64,000 nt of DNA, from positions 369,589,667-369,653,666 of the forward strand of contig NC_081415.1 in NCBI RefSeq assembly GCF_030272615.1, read 5' to 3'. Origin of the DNA: Cryptomeria japonica (lineage: Eukaryota; Streptophyta; Pinopsida; Cupressales; Cupressaceae). Below, in pieces: positions 1 to 11,474 of this stretch. The first letter of the stretch is position 1, and every line of letters begins with the position of its first letter. The notes below the pieces were generated by a model. That model ran no database searches. It saw only the letters and a program-made list of their open reading frames with translations, and was not told the DNA's origin. A program made the translations under genes and the position numbers.

Positions 1-1392
1 TTTAACATGGAAACCCTAATAGGGAAAAATTACTATGGGATTTCAGACCCACAAAGAAAATATACTCTTCTAGAGTATGCTTGGTTAAAAGCCAATCCTG
101 TTAAAGATTACATAAACACATTGCTAGATGTGACCCGGTCAAGGGATTTCCCTCAGATCTATTAGAATCTTGCACTTTGTTAGAAGTGACCTTGTCAAAG
201 GATTTCAAACACTCAATTAGAATGTTACCTTGCTAGAGGATTTACAAATAAGACTGTTAGGTCCACTCAGTTAAGAGATTTCCTGTCACTTCCAAAAATA
301 AATAATAGTAATAAAATATATCTGCAACTTCACATTTGAAATGTTATAGCAGACTCTATGTGCTCAAAATAATCTTGTCATAAGACTTATCTTCCTCCTT
401 GCTAGGATTCTCACTTTGTTCTTCAATCAGATCTTTAATCTTCTGTACTCGGTAATCACCTTTGCAACATCACTTCTCTTCTATTTGCCCGCATCTTTGT
501 TCATCAACTTTTCTTTATTAATAAGCAATTCCTAACCGCTTAATCTCCTTAATCAAATTTCCCATGATTAATCTTAGCCATCAGATCTTCAAACTTGACT
601 AGGTTCATTGAATCCTTCGAACTAAAAAATGTTTTATCTTGCCTTGAAACTTGTATTCCTTCCTTGGTACTTATGCTTAGTTATGACCATTCAATCTGTG
701 TTGTAGATCTAACTCTTGAATTTTAATTGCCATTGATCCTTAACAAACTTCTTGCATGACATTCCAATCTTCTATAAATCTCCAGCTCATTGGCATCCTT
801 CATTTAATAATGTATTTATTCATCCAATGCATTTTGTTACTACTCGGTTGATACTCGGTTAATTCTAAACTTTACTTGGTAGACATTATTTGTCTGGGTT
901 ACTGTCTTGGTAGCTTTGCTTATTGATGACGCTCGGTGACTTCTTTCTTCTTTAACTAACACTGATAACCTTGGAGTATACTGACTGGCTCCTTGCTTGG
1001 TAAAATAGAATAGTTTCAAACCATTACTCATTCTATTGCATGAAATATTTTCTCCTTCTTATTCAGTCTTTGAATACACATATATAGGATATCAAAACAA
1101 TCAAAATATCATAATCTCATCATTGTCTAACTCGGTAATAGTTGCCCAGTGAATAACTTATTACTCCCCTTCATTTTCACATTCTTTCTGTGTCACTTAC
1201 CGACATCTTTATACTTATCAAAACATACTCTTTAAGATATGGCAACATCATACTGAATCAGAAAATCAATTGCTTGACATCAATGACAAAATAATATTAT
1301 TAAGACAATAATCATCCTTTATCAATTATACCATCAATCTTCAACAACCTTCTCAATATCATCATACCAACAAACTTATTGTAATTCCAACA
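1..1392 (-). repeat. 3' LTR of Copia-1 (partial)
   Basis: Direct repeat of 6107-7498. In element orientation it begins TGTTGGAATTAC just after the polypurine tract. It is rich in CTCGGT hexamers on the plus strand (ACCGAG in element sense). Short ORFs inside it (for example 840-1031) have no family features. Confidence 0.93.
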
Positions 1393-1761
1393 ATCTCCCC
1401 CTTTGGCATTGATGGCAATACCAACTTGATTTATTCCAATTGATTTGAAATGTTGTTATTCTTCTCCTATTATCCTTGAGCTGTAAACTTCTCCTGTAAT
1501 CTTCTCCCCCTGTCATTAGTCTTCTCCCCCTTTGACAACAATGCCAAAAGTAAAACTAATCCATGATTACTTCCCCTTTGAAGTAATTTCCTTGCTGTTA
1601 AAACATATACAAATGTATCATCTCAGTCTCGGTCAGAGCATCTTGTCTTCATTCATTGTTTCTTGCACAACTTTAGACAACCTCCTAAAGTGTGTAAATC
1701 AGCATCAACTCACAAATAGTATTTCGTAGAGTCATAGAATTGATGCTTTCACCAAACTCTA
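1393..1761 (-). promoter_or_regulatory. Copia-1 3' untranslated region and polypurine tract
   Basis: In element sense, AAAGGGGGAGAT (plus 1393-1404) directly precedes the 3' LTR and is the polypurine tract that primes plus-strand DNA. Two further G-rich purine tracts appear on the plus strand as CTTCTCCCCCT near 1500-1535, between the end of RNase H and the real tract. The copy of CCAAAGGGGGAGA with its flank TTGCCATCAATG is shared with Copia-2. No gene is seen here. Confidence 0.8.
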
Positions 1762-2230
1762 TCAGTGAGTACTAGATAGGGGTAGGACCCCTAACTTACT
1801 TCTGAGATACTCAAAAGTGTCCCTTGGTAGTGGCTTTGTGAAGATGTCTTCTATTTGTTCCTTTGTGCTAACATATTCCAGCACAACTTTCTTTTCTTGA
1901 ACTTCTTCTCTTAGATAATGATACTTTATAGAAATATGCTTTGTCTTAGAGTGCATTACCAGATTCTTTGAAATGTTAATAGCACTTGTATTATCACAGT
2001 TACTGGCTCGGTAACTATCTCATTCATACCTTCCAACAGTTGTTTGATCCATGCTATATTGGTACAATTCAATGCTGCAACGACATATTCAGCTTCAACT
2101 GTTGACTGTGAAATGCATCCTTGTTTCTTGCTAAGCCAACTCACTAGTCTTTCTCCCAAAAAGAAAGCTCCATCGCTTGTGCTTTTTGTGTCATCAATAT
2201 TTCCTGCCCAATCAACATCAGTATAGACTT
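1762..2230 (-). pseudogene. Copia-1 RNase H domain
   Basis: This is the C-terminal end of the copia polyprotein. The signature stretches are LVSWLSKKQGC, STVEAEYVVAA and HSKTKHISIKYHYLRE, followed by TKEQIEDIFTKPLP near the end, as in plant copia RNase H. The N-terminal catalytic TDVDWAGN motif lies just upstream in a shifted frame around 2200-2230, and a second frameshift lies near 1956. RNase H would remove template RNA during reverse transcription. It is clearly non-functional here. Confidence 0.9.
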
Positions 2231-3249
2231 TTAAGTCAAATCATTCCTCTTTTTATATAGTAAACCATAATCTTCAGTGCCTCTCAAGTATCTGAAAATT
2301 CTCTTGATTGTTGTCATATGGGTTTCTTTGGGATCTGCAGAAAATCTTGCAGCTATACCTACTACATGTGCTATATCAGGCCTGCTGTGAACTACATATT
2401 GCAACTTTCCAATCATAGATCGGTAAAGTGTCTCATCAATAGGTGCAGATTCATCATGCTTTGATAGTTTACAATTAGTAGTCATAGGAGTACTTACAGG
2501 TTTAGAATCATCCATTCCAAATTTCTTCAAGATTTCCTTTAAATACATGGATTGAGTAATGAAAATCCCATTTTTCATTTGTAGTATTTTTAAACCTATA
2601 AAATACTTTATTTCATCGATTAATGACATCTCAAATTCTTTGCACATTTCATTTCCAAAGTTCTTACATAAAGAATCATTTCCACAAAAAAAATATCATC
2701 AACAAATATGGCTGAAATCAGTATTCCATTATCCTCATCATTCTTCATATACATGTTGTTGTTTTCACTAGTCCTCATAAATCCAATCTTGATTAAGTAA
2801 GAGTGAAACCTTTCATACCATGCTCTAGGTGCTTGCTTTAGGCCATATAAAACTTTGTTCAACTTACATACCTGATCTTTATTCTTCTCTTCAATAAATC
2901 CTTCAAGCTGTTCAATATAGACTTCTTCTTCTAGTATACCATTCAAAAATGTAGATTTAACATCCATTTGATGTACCTTGAAATTTTTGTAAGCAGCATA
3001 TACCAACAATGCTCTCACTCCCTCAAGTCTTGCCACAGGTGCAAAAGTCTCACCATAATCTATTCCTTCTTCTTGAGCATAACCTTTGCAAACTAGCCTT
3101 GCTTTATTCCGAATGACCTCACCTTTTTCATTTAGCTTATTTATGAAAATCCACTTTGTACCGATTACATTTTTCTCTTTTGGTCTTGGGACCAATGTCC
3201 ATGTTTCATTTTTCATGATTTGTTCAATCTCTTCTGTCATAGCATTCAC
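2231..3249 (-). pseudogene. Copia-1 reverse transcriptase
   Basis: This is an RVT_2-type copia RT. It contains [73 protein letters not shown], and a catalytic box degraded to FVDDIFF from the usual YVDD. A frameshift near 2620-2650 separates the palm from the thumb/connection part (YFIGLKI, ILKKFGMDDSKPVSTPM, YRSMIGKLQYV, RPDIAHVVG). The length is near normal for the family. It lies downstream of integrase, as expected for copia. Confidence 0.93.
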
Positions 3250-3315
3250 CCAATCTTCATTGCTTAATGCCTCTTTTACTATCCTCTGTTCAAACTCGGA
3301 TATCAGACATGTGTT

Positions 3316-4293
3316 CTATCTCAGTTTGTTCCTTGTCATCACTGGAGCATCCTTATCTCCTATAATCTGACTTGATGCATGATTTCTTCTAACATATTTT
3401 GATAATATAGGCTCAGTAGGCTCTGTATGATCTTCTTCATCACTCGATAACTGAGTATTTTCTTCATCGGCTTTCTTGGTAAGACTTCTCAGTTGTACAT
3501 ATACAAACTCTTCATAATCTTCTGGTTCTTTGGAATTTCCTTCATCATTCCTTTCTGCAAATTCATCAATTTTCACATTTGCACTTTCCACTATTTTGTT
3601 AGATGATTTGATCAGACATTTAAATGCTTTACTCCTAGAGGAATAACCAAGAAATGTTCCTTCCTCACTTTTCTGATAAAATTTTCCATTTCTGTCATAT
3701 TTGTGAACATAACATCTACTTCCAAATATTTTAAAATAACTTACATTTGGTTTCTTGTCATACCAAATTTCATACAGTGTCTTCATAGTTCCTTTCTTCA
3801 GTTGTACTCAGTTCAAGGTGTAAACTGCAGTGCTTATTGCTTCTCTCCAAAATATTTGAGGTACTGTCTTTTCTATCATCAAAGTTCTGGCACAATCTAC
3901 AATTGGTTTGTTTCTTCTTTCAGCTATTCCATTTTGGCGTAGTGTTCTCGGTGCAAACACTTGTCTCTTTATACCATGATCATTGCAAAATAAGTTAAAT
4001 TCATCTGAAATGAACTCTCCCCCTCTATTAGATCTTAGACATTTCAACTGTCTTCCTATTTGTTTTTCAACTCTTGCCTTATACCATTTTAACATTTGAA
4101 AGGCTTCTGATTTTTCTTTTAAAAACATAATTGACATCATCCTTGAGTAATCATCCACAAATAATATGAAGTATTTATCACCATAATAACTTTGAACTTT
4201 CATAGGACCACAAAGATCAGTGTGCACAAGATCTAAAATTCCTTTAGGAGTGTAAGGCTTACTTGTAAAGCTTGATTTTTTCATCTTACCCAT
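3316..4293 (-). pseudogene. Copia-1 integrase
   Basis: The rve core is visible: HTDLCGPM (first catalytic Asp), VDDYSRM, LRSNRGGEF and NGIAERRNK (catalytic Glu). The second catalytic Asp of the usual LRSDxGGEF is Asn here, so the DDE triad is broken. It continues into the C-terminal part with the copia signature FGSRCYVHK and EGTFLGYSSRSKAFKC and a low-complexity acidic linker toward RT. A stop at 3787-3807 divides the two parts in one frame. Normally it would insert the cDNA. Confidence 0.92.
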
Positions 4294-5022
4294 CTAGCAT
4301 CCTCGGCATATTGCATTCTTAGGTTTTTCCAAGCTCGGTAGACCTCTTACTCGGTGCTTCTTACTTATTTTGATCAGGTTATCAAAATTTACATGACAAA
4401 ACCTTTTACGCCATAACCAGGTATCTTCTATTTTTGCATACAGACAATTGTTTAGAGTTGAGTCAAGATGAAATTTATTACCTCTTGTTTGCGTCCCAGT
4501 AGCAGCCAACTTTCCATGTTTGTCATGAACTTTGACAATTCCTTTCTGAAATTCTATTCGGTATCCTGTATTGTTTAGTTGTGCTACACTCAACAAATTG
4601 TATTTTAGACCTTCAACCCAATATACATCATCACATTTAGCATTGTCAAGAAGTGTGATAGATCCTTTACCTTTCACAAGACATGGTGCATCATTACCAA
4701 ATCTTACATAATCTCCATCATAATCTTCTAATTTAACAAACTTGTGTTTATCACCTGTCATGTGATGTGAGCATCCACTATTTATGATCCAAGAATCATT
4801 ATTATTTATGTGTGATATTAAGGTTTTTTCTTCATACCTTTCTTCATCTGATCCATCTTTGATAGCCACATATACAACTTCCTCTGTCTTGGTCCCATCA
4901 GATTTATCATCATTGGATTCCTCATTAGCTACTAGGCATGTCTTTCTGTCTGTCATCTTGGTATTCTCTCTTTTCACTATATTCTTTCTTAGGACAGGAA
5001 GCCATAGGTCCAATTTTATCAC
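4294..5022 (-). pseudogene. Copia-1 aspartic protease and GAG-pre-integrase domain
   Basis: The copia protease box reads SWIINSGCSHHMTGD (plus about 4765-4790). The catalytic Asp of the usual DSG is Asn, so the enzyme is dead. It is followed by YVRFGNDAP, VYWVEGLKYNLLSVAQL and the zinc-binding GAG-pre-integrase segment LWRKRFCHVNFDNL ending in ICRGC. The frame is open for 242 residues. It lies between the zinc-knuckle gag segment and integrase. Confidence 0.92.
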
Positions 5023-5899
5023 AGTTAAAACATTTTAAAGGTAACTTTCCTGTATACTTACCTTTGCCTCTCAGTAACCTTCTGGCCAATAATGCTTCAA
5101 ACTCTTCTTGCTTTCTGATTTTCTCATATAGTTTGTGTACTTCTTCCATGTTTTTGCGAAATCTCTCACTTGCTCCACTGTGATTTCCTTAAGCATACTT
5201 ATGCATTGTATCATTGTAATCATTAGATTCATCAAGATGAAAAGAACTGAATGCAGATTCAACTTTGTTTACCGAAGACCCACTGTTATCAAAATTACTT
5301 AGCTCAAAACCATGTAGCTTACCGATAGTAGCATCCAAAGAGACTGACATGTTTGGTACAAACCTTAATTCATTAATTGCAGAGACTCAAATGGCATAAG
5401 CAAGTAGAAGTGTTCTCAACAACTTACTTGTTACATCCTTTTCTTCAATAGTTCCTCCTGCTCCTTTGATTTGATTGATAGTTTCCTTTAACCTTGTACT
5501 GTATTGGATTATGTTCTCATCTTCATTCATTCTCATGGATTCAAGTTGTCCTCTTAGACTATCTACTTTTTCTCTTTGAACATGTTCATCACCACCATAC
5601 ACAGATGTAAGCTTATTCCACATAGCTTTGGCATCATTACAACCTTCTAGATCATTAAACTCTGAGTTGGTCAATGCTGATGTTATTTCAATCATTGCTT
5701 GAATATGTTCTTGCTTTGCCTTTATTTCTTCCATTTTCATAGGGTAGGTGCTAGGTGCAGTGTAATCATTCTCCAGATAATATGTTGCATATTCTCGAAT
5801 TCTTGATAAGCGCAACTTCATTCTTTTCTGCCATGTGGTGAAACTTGACTTGTTCAACTTTGGTGCATCCCTTTTATACACCTTTAGATCTTGCCTCAA
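4925..5899 (-). pseudogene. Copia-1 gag with degenerate zinc knuckle
   Basis: The N-terminal UBN2-type gag region starts near 5899 and includes KLNKSSFTTWQKRMKLRL and CNDAKAMWNKLTSVYGG. It is split by a frameshift around 5262-5387. The zinc knuckle (plus about 4988-5033) reads CFNCDKIGPMASCP. Compared with the intact CX2CX4HX4C of Copia-2, the His is Pro and one residue is missing, so it could not bind zinc. Gag would form the virus-like particle. The start at 5899 is tentative because the frame opens without a clear strong context. Confidence 0.88.
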
Positions 5900-5929
5900 G
5901 TTCCTTTAAACTTTTCTTTCAGATTTCTA

Positions 5930-5941
5930 GCTCTGATACCA
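5930..5941 (-). promoter_or_regulatory. Copia-1 primer-binding site (initiator Met tRNA)
   Basis: In element sense it reads TGGTATCAGAGC, the standard plant copia primer site complementary to the 3' end of initiator Met tRNA. It is two bases from the LTR end at 5944. Confidence 0.95.
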
Positions 5942-5943
5942 AT

Positions 5944-7498
5944 TGTTAGTTAAATGAGAGGGGGGGGTGAATTAGATAAACTCACAATACAATGTTCTAA
6001 TCAGATTCAACCTCAGTAGAACTTACTTGATATACAACTATGACTGTAAATCATTCAAACTCATAAACTGATAAACTTGAAACATCAAAACACATTTAAC
6101 ACTAGATTTAACATGGAAACCCTAATAGGGAAAAACCATTGTGGGATTTCAAACCCACAAAGAAAATATACTCTTCTAGAGTATGCTCAGTTAAAAGCCA
6201 ATCCTGTTAAAGATTACATAAAGACATTGCTAGATGTGACTCAGTCAAGGGATTTCCCTCAGATCTATCAGAATCTTGCACTTTGTTAGAAGTGACCTTG
6301 TCAAAGGATTTCAAACACTCAATTAGAATGTTACCTTCCTAGAGGATTTACAAATAAGACTATTAGGTCCACTCGATTAAGAGATTTCCTGTCACTTACA
6401 AAAATAAATAACAGTAATAAAATATATCTGCAACTTCACATCTGAAATGTTATAGCAGACTCTATGTGCTCAAAATAATCTTGTCATAAGACTTATCTTC
6501 CTCCTTGCTAGGCTTCTCACTCTGTTCTTCAATCAAATCTTCAATCTTCTGTACTCAGTAATCACCTCTGTAGCATCACTTCTCTTCTATTTGCCTGCAT
6601 CTTTGTTCATCAACTTTTCTTTATTTATAAGCAATTCCTAACCGCTTAATCTCCTTAATCACATTTCCCATGATTAATCTTAGCCATCAGATCTTCAAAC
6701 TTGACTAGGTTTATTGAATCCTTCGAAATAAAAAATGTTTTATCTTGCCTTGAAACTTGTATTCCTTCCTTGGTACTTGTGCTCATTTATGACCATTCAA
6801 TTTGTGCTGTAGATCTAACTCTTGAATTTTCATTACCATTGATCCTTAACATACTTCATGCACGACATTCCAATCTTCTATAAATCTTCAGCTCATTGGC
6901 ATCCATCGTTTAATAATGTATTTATTCATCCAATGCATTCTATTACTGCTCGGTTGATACTTGGTTAATTTTGAACTTTACTTGGTAGACATTCTGTATT
7001 TGTCTCGGTTAGTGTCTCGGTAGCTTTGATTACTGACAATGTTCAGTGACTTCTTTCTTCTTTAACTGACACCGATAACCTTGGAGTATACGGACTATCT
7101 CCCTGCTTGGTAAAATAGAATAGTTTCAAACCTTTACTCATTCTATTGCATGAAATCTTTTCTCCTTCTTATTCAGTCTTCGAATACAAATATATAGGAT
7201 ATCAAACAATCAAAATATCATAATCTCATCACTGTCTAACTCAGTAATAGTTGCCCATTGAATAACTTATTACTCCCTTCATTTTCACATTCTTTCTGTG
7301 TCACTTACTGACATCTTTATACTCATCAAAACATACTCTTTAAGATATGGCAACATCATACTGCATCAGAAAATCAATTGCTTGACGTCAATGACAAAAT
7401 AATATTATTAAGACAGTAATCATCCTTTATCAATTATACCATCAATCTTCAACAACCTTCTCAATATCATCATACGAACAAACATTGTAATGCCAACA
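5944..7498 (-). repeat. 5' LTR of Copia-1 (complete, 1555 bp)
   Basis: The LTR begins and ends TG...CA in element sense (TGTTGGCATTAC to ACTAACA). The segment next to the primer site has a G run on the plus strand (about 5955-5970), equal to CACCCCCCCTCTCAT in sense; this poly-C patch near the LTR 3' end also occurs in Copia-2 and the solo LTRs at 32139 and 37383. It has no coding content. Confidence 0.95.
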
Positions 7499-8050
7499 CA
7501 TAACCACATACTTCTCCCATCATTTAACTGAAAATTTTGAAAACAGGAAGTATGTGAAGTGCATATTTATTTTCCTTTGTATGGTGACTTTTTCACCTAA
7601 TAAGGAACAAATAATTATCTCAAAAATGAGGAATACCTGGAGTAAATTTGCTGTTGCTGTCCACTTCACCTCTGGCTGAAAATTGAGGAGCACCACCAAA
7701 TCTCAGGTTCATTCTTATAGAGTCGCCACCTCCCCGAGGAGGAATAAAATTTCAACCACTGATCTTCATTGTGACACAACAGAGCCACATAATAATTTTT
7801 TTTTTTTAAATTCTCAGCAACAAAATTTCCAAGACACACACTTTCAAATCTGAAAACAACTTTTAGATTTGTAAACTTCTAAGACTCTTCCCCAAATGAA
7901 TTTGGCTAGACTCAAGGGTTTGATTTGACAAAAAATTTACATCATTCTCCCCAGTAGAGTCGCCATTTTTGTTGTTGACTCGGATGGGATAATATCAACT
8001 ATATATTAAACAACTTTTTCTTACCCAGAGATTCTCAACAGTTCATTTTC

Positions 8051-8068
8051 TCCCCAGTAGAGTCACCA
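8051..8068 (-). promoter_or_regulatory. Primer-binding site of the Tat-like remnant
   Basis: In sense it reads TGGTGACTCTACTGGGGA. It is nearly identical to the primer site of the giant gypsy element (49829-49846). From memory it resembles the Arg-tRNA-type site reported for Ogre elements; I cannot verify that match. Confidence 0.75.
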
Positions 8069-8072
8069 TTTT

Positions 8073-9502
8073 TGTTGTTCTAAAAAATGAGCAAACCAAG
8101 TTCACCTACAATCTATCTATGAAATAGCCAACTTCATACAATGAAGAACTTCAGGATTTGGACAACATAACAAGGATTTGAATCCTTCTACTCTTTAGGC
8201 TATGCAAAACCTAGGTGGGTGTACCTTTGATGCATTGAATCGGACTCATTACCCACATATGATAGTATCAATAAAAGCATATAGATCTCATAAGGCTTAA
8301 CAACTAGGAGGTTACTGCAGATGGGCTAGATCTACATTGACATCTCAACTAGGTTGAAGCATGAGATAGGTGGAACAAACTAAACTATGAACGTAAAAGT
8401 AAATGGATATTTGATTTTTAAAAATCTCTAAGAATCCCCAAAATCTGCAAGACCCTGGTGCCTTATCCAAGGGCAACAGAGTCATACATCAAACTGCAGA
8501 TGAAAAATCTCTACTGCAAATCCATCTTCATCATTAAAATATTCTTTCATTAATTCCTTGCATAAATGCATTACTTAGCTCATCCAAAAAATCATCAGAT
8601 CTTGAATACATATTCCATTATTTATGATTGATTAGAGAGTTTAAATTCTTCCTTGAACAATACCCACAAATAATCACAACAATCTCCTTGAGATGACAAA
8701 TTCTAGCCTCCTTGAGGATTTAATTTGTAATAAAGAAATATATATCTAGAGACAAGTTTGTGTGAATTTATGCATGCCTTACATACATATAAACCTGCAA
8801 CTAGAAACACCTACAACAAGAAGATATACTCCATTACTTGAAAGAAGACATTACACTATACAAACTCTAGAAGAAAAACTCAAAGATGGAAACACAAAAT
8901 ATGGAGCTCTGCTCACAAAAAATTATGGAACCCCTACCAAATGAGAAGACCTCAAAATAAGAAGGAAGAGAGAAGAATTTCAGATTTCACTCTGACAATG
9001 ACCACTGTCCCAAATCTTTCTGCTTTAACTTCTCACACACTTGGCCTACAGAAAATCTTCTCTGACAAACTCAAAAAGTTTCTGAAATCTCGAGGAAACT
9101 TCTATTGAGATACTTGACATGTGCAACTGACTACAGAAACAAACTGCTCATATCAAGAACTTTCCAACAATATATAATACTTGTATATTCAGGCAAAAAA
9201 TAACCCGCCAGTGAATTAATCTCTCAGGCCCTTCTACACAACTAGTCATTTAAATTTTTGTATTTTACACTATAGCCGAGACTATATATTTAACTTTCAC
9301 TTTTGCCTTGATCCTCCTTTTTCGCTCCGAGTTTCTTTAACTTCCCATGTTTCACAAGCATGCGAGGGGAGGATTGCTGGCTCTATTTTTCATGCCCTCA
9401 AACCAGGTGATTCAGGTTGATTCATCAAGAGGTCATTTGAAAGTGCAAAGCAGAATTTTAAAATGGGCCACTCAAATTATCAAAATTTTATAGGTCCCAA
9501 CA
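8073..9502 (-). repeat. LTR of the Tat-like gypsy remnant (about 1.43 kb)
   Basis: The right end in sense is TGTTGGGACCTATAA. The left end is near AACAACA next to the primer site, with 3-base uncertainty. About 134 bp inside the left end it carries a CCTAGGTGGGTGTACCTT motif (8211-8228) also present at the matching position of the giant gypsy LTRs. It has no long ORF, unlike the giant LTRs. Confidence 0.65.
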
Positions 9503-9900
9503 AATTGTATTGAAGATCAAATGACGTATCTTATCTCATTATTGTATACTATCTTGTATTTGTATAAATTGTTAGCTTAAGGCAATAGAATGCCTAAGTC
9601 TTGTAATGTAACTAAAAATGATGTGTTTGCAATATGGAATATTGTAAAAGAATACTCATTTTGTAAGATTACTTACTTATATCTATTTATTTGATATAGA
9701 CTTGTTCTTTGATTAAGGAAAATTAGGTTTTAAGGGACCCAAAACCCACTTACATATCAAAAAGAAAAGCAACTAGAGAAACTAGAGAAGACAGAACAAA
9801 GAGAGAAAGGCTGTAAAAGAACAACACAAAAGACAACAGCCAAAGTAAAGAACAACAAAAGGCCAATGAGAGACTGGCACACCTAAAATAAAATTACATT
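9503..9900. other. Non-coding flank with a hydrophobic minus-strand frame
   Basis: I recognise no element boundary here. On the minus strand, in the same frame as the ORF ending at 9901 and after two stops, a strongly hydrophobic stretch is encoded at about 9870-9770 (LLLFFTLAVVFCVVLLQPF). It may be a lost transmembrane tail of that ORF. The rest is AT-rich and featureless. Confidence 0.4.
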
Positions 9901-11339
9901 TTAGGTGAAAATATTTATAGTCTCTTCCGCATCCTTGACCAACATCATCATTGCATTTGCTGCCTCTTTCAGGTCTTTATTTTCCTGCATCTGTTGATTG
10001 CCTTTGGTCTTCATCTCCAACTCACTTGCATTTTTCCTAGTTCTACGTCTGGAGGAGTGTTGAACAGAACTAGAAGCCAACTCATCATCAATAATCACAG
10101 TTTCTTTATTCTTCTTATCTTTCTCCAGGCAAGAAACAAACGCATTCATGTTTTGAGAGGACACCTTCAACACAACCAAACTATGCTCCATGAATTTCCT
10201 CAAAGCAATCTCAATTTTTTGAATCCGATTGTTTATCAGACCATTATCAGACTCACCCTTTTCTTTGAGAATCCTCACCACATGCTCTAGGTGCTTCAAA
10301 TCTCCCTTTATAATCTCATTTTCCGGCCAGTCCGAAATTTATTTTTCATCCTTTGCAGCACTAGTATCCTCTGCATTGTCCTCTTTACCTTTAATGTTGA
10401 TATCCTTAACCAAATTGTTGATTTTAAAATTCAGCTATCTCTATTTTTCTTGAATGCTAGTGATGTTATCAACCACCCACTTCTGAAAATTGAACATTTC
10501 CAGAGTGCTATTTCTAGCAGCATTCAGAATGGAATCTGCATTCTCCATATCCAGGGCAAAATCCTCAAACCTAGGGTTTCCCTCCTCCATGTTATGTTGA
10601 ACATCATCCCTATTATCCAAAACATAAGGATTATCCTCCACCTCTGACTCTTCAACATCCTCTTCTCTCTGCTCATTAACTTTGTCCCCTTCCTCACCCT
10701 CAACCTCCTTCTCCTGCTCATTCTCCACCTCTTCTTCCACCTCCTTCTCCTACTCCTGCTCAGAACCAACATTCTCTTCAGTGTCTTCTTTATCTTTTTC
10801 ACTAACCCTCGATTTCTTTTTAGGAGGAAGATTAGAAGAATCCTCATCAGAGTCAGAGCCATCATAATCCTCAGAAATATGGGCATTCTCCACAAGGGAT
10901 CATCCTTATTAGCCTTAGCTTTACCCTTAAGATGCTCATATATTAACAAAATAAGACCTTGGTGAGAAATGGGGTAGGAATTAGGTTTCTTAGCATGGTC
11001 AGCCAGACTATCATTAAGGGAGGAGGCCAAGTAGAAGGACAGAGAAATCTTAGAGCCATGGTGAAAATGGTTAAGGGTAACAAAGTGGTAATTGTGGACT
11101 TTTGAAAACCTACCATCAATCGTAAGATACTCCATTAACACTTTCAGCATCTTCTGCCAGAAATATTTTACCTGGTTAGGGAGATAATAGGAAGCATTAT
11201 CCTTTTTGGTGAGCCGAGCCCTTTCTTCTTCATTTTTGGGGAAATTCTTGATGGCTTTCACTGAGAACTTGCGGTCTCTGTAAAACTTAATGCCATCCTT
11301 CTGCAAACTGGTCTTTGTTAAATCAACTTTTGAACTCAC
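9901..11339 (-). pseudogene. Unknown plant transposon-type ORF (acidic, basic C-terminal part)
   Basis: I do not recognise the protein. Read leftward from 11339, the first ~140 residues look globular, with YYLPNQVKYFWQKML, LTIDGRFSKVHNYHFV, HFHHGSKISLSFYLASS and ISHQGLILLIYEHLK. A frameshift near 10900 then leads into a long Glu-rich acidic tract (10600-10800). This is followed by a helical segment ending near 10441, and by a basic helical part (9901-10299) with RRRTRKNASELEMKTK. The layout is reminiscent of plant proteins annotated as putative plant transposon protein. It also has a loose likeness to the LTR-encoded protein at 50849-53794. Several stops and at least one frameshift make it a pseudogene. 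No partner ORFs are visible, so its parent element is unknown. Confidence 0.5.
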
Positions 11340-11474
11340 AAATAAAATGACTTAACTATTATGACATTATGTGATTATGGAATGATTTGAGAGGATTGAT
11401 GAATTTATTAAAATAATTATAATTTTTTTTGAAGTTAAAGAGTTTTTCGTTCTTTATTTTGAAGTTTAGAACAT

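Larger units (their letters stand above)
1..7498 (-). mobile_element. Copia-1: Ty1/copia LTR retrotransposon (left LTR truncated by window edge)
   Basis: Two direct repeats (1-1392 and 5944-7498) flank a decayed gag-protease-integrase-RT-RNase H region read on the minus strand, which is the Ty1/copia domain order. Base 1 aligns with base 6107 of the right copy, and both shared parts are 1392 bp, so about 163 bp of the left LTR lies outside the window. I counted 11 mismatches, nearly all transitions, in the first ~190 aligned bases, so the insertion is old. A primer site complementary to initiator Met tRNA (5930-5941) and a polypurine tract (1393-1404) lie where expected. The right flank is CATAA (7499-7503); the left target-site copy is outside the window. 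Confidence 0.95.
7499..9502 (-). mobile_element. Tat-like gypsy remnant: LTR, primer site and leader
   Basis: An LTR (8073-9502) is followed, in minus-strand sense, by a primer-site motif (8051-8068) and a leader whose landmarks match those of the giant gypsy element: a second primer-like copy at 7948-7965 and a GAGTCGCCACCTCC box at 7718-7732. Copia-1 lies immediately next to this leader, probably inserted into it, so any remaining internal region and 3' LTR would lie left of the window. No gag or pol coding survives here. Confidence 0.72.

Noticed and set aside
1532-1729. Envelope-like ORF downstream of Copia-1 pol
   Set aside because: The frame is on the opposite strand, has no signal peptide or membrane pattern, and lies in the 3' UTR.
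10682-10867. Plus-strand Ser-rich ORF
   Set aside because: Antisense shadow of the acidic Glu-rich tract on the minus strand.
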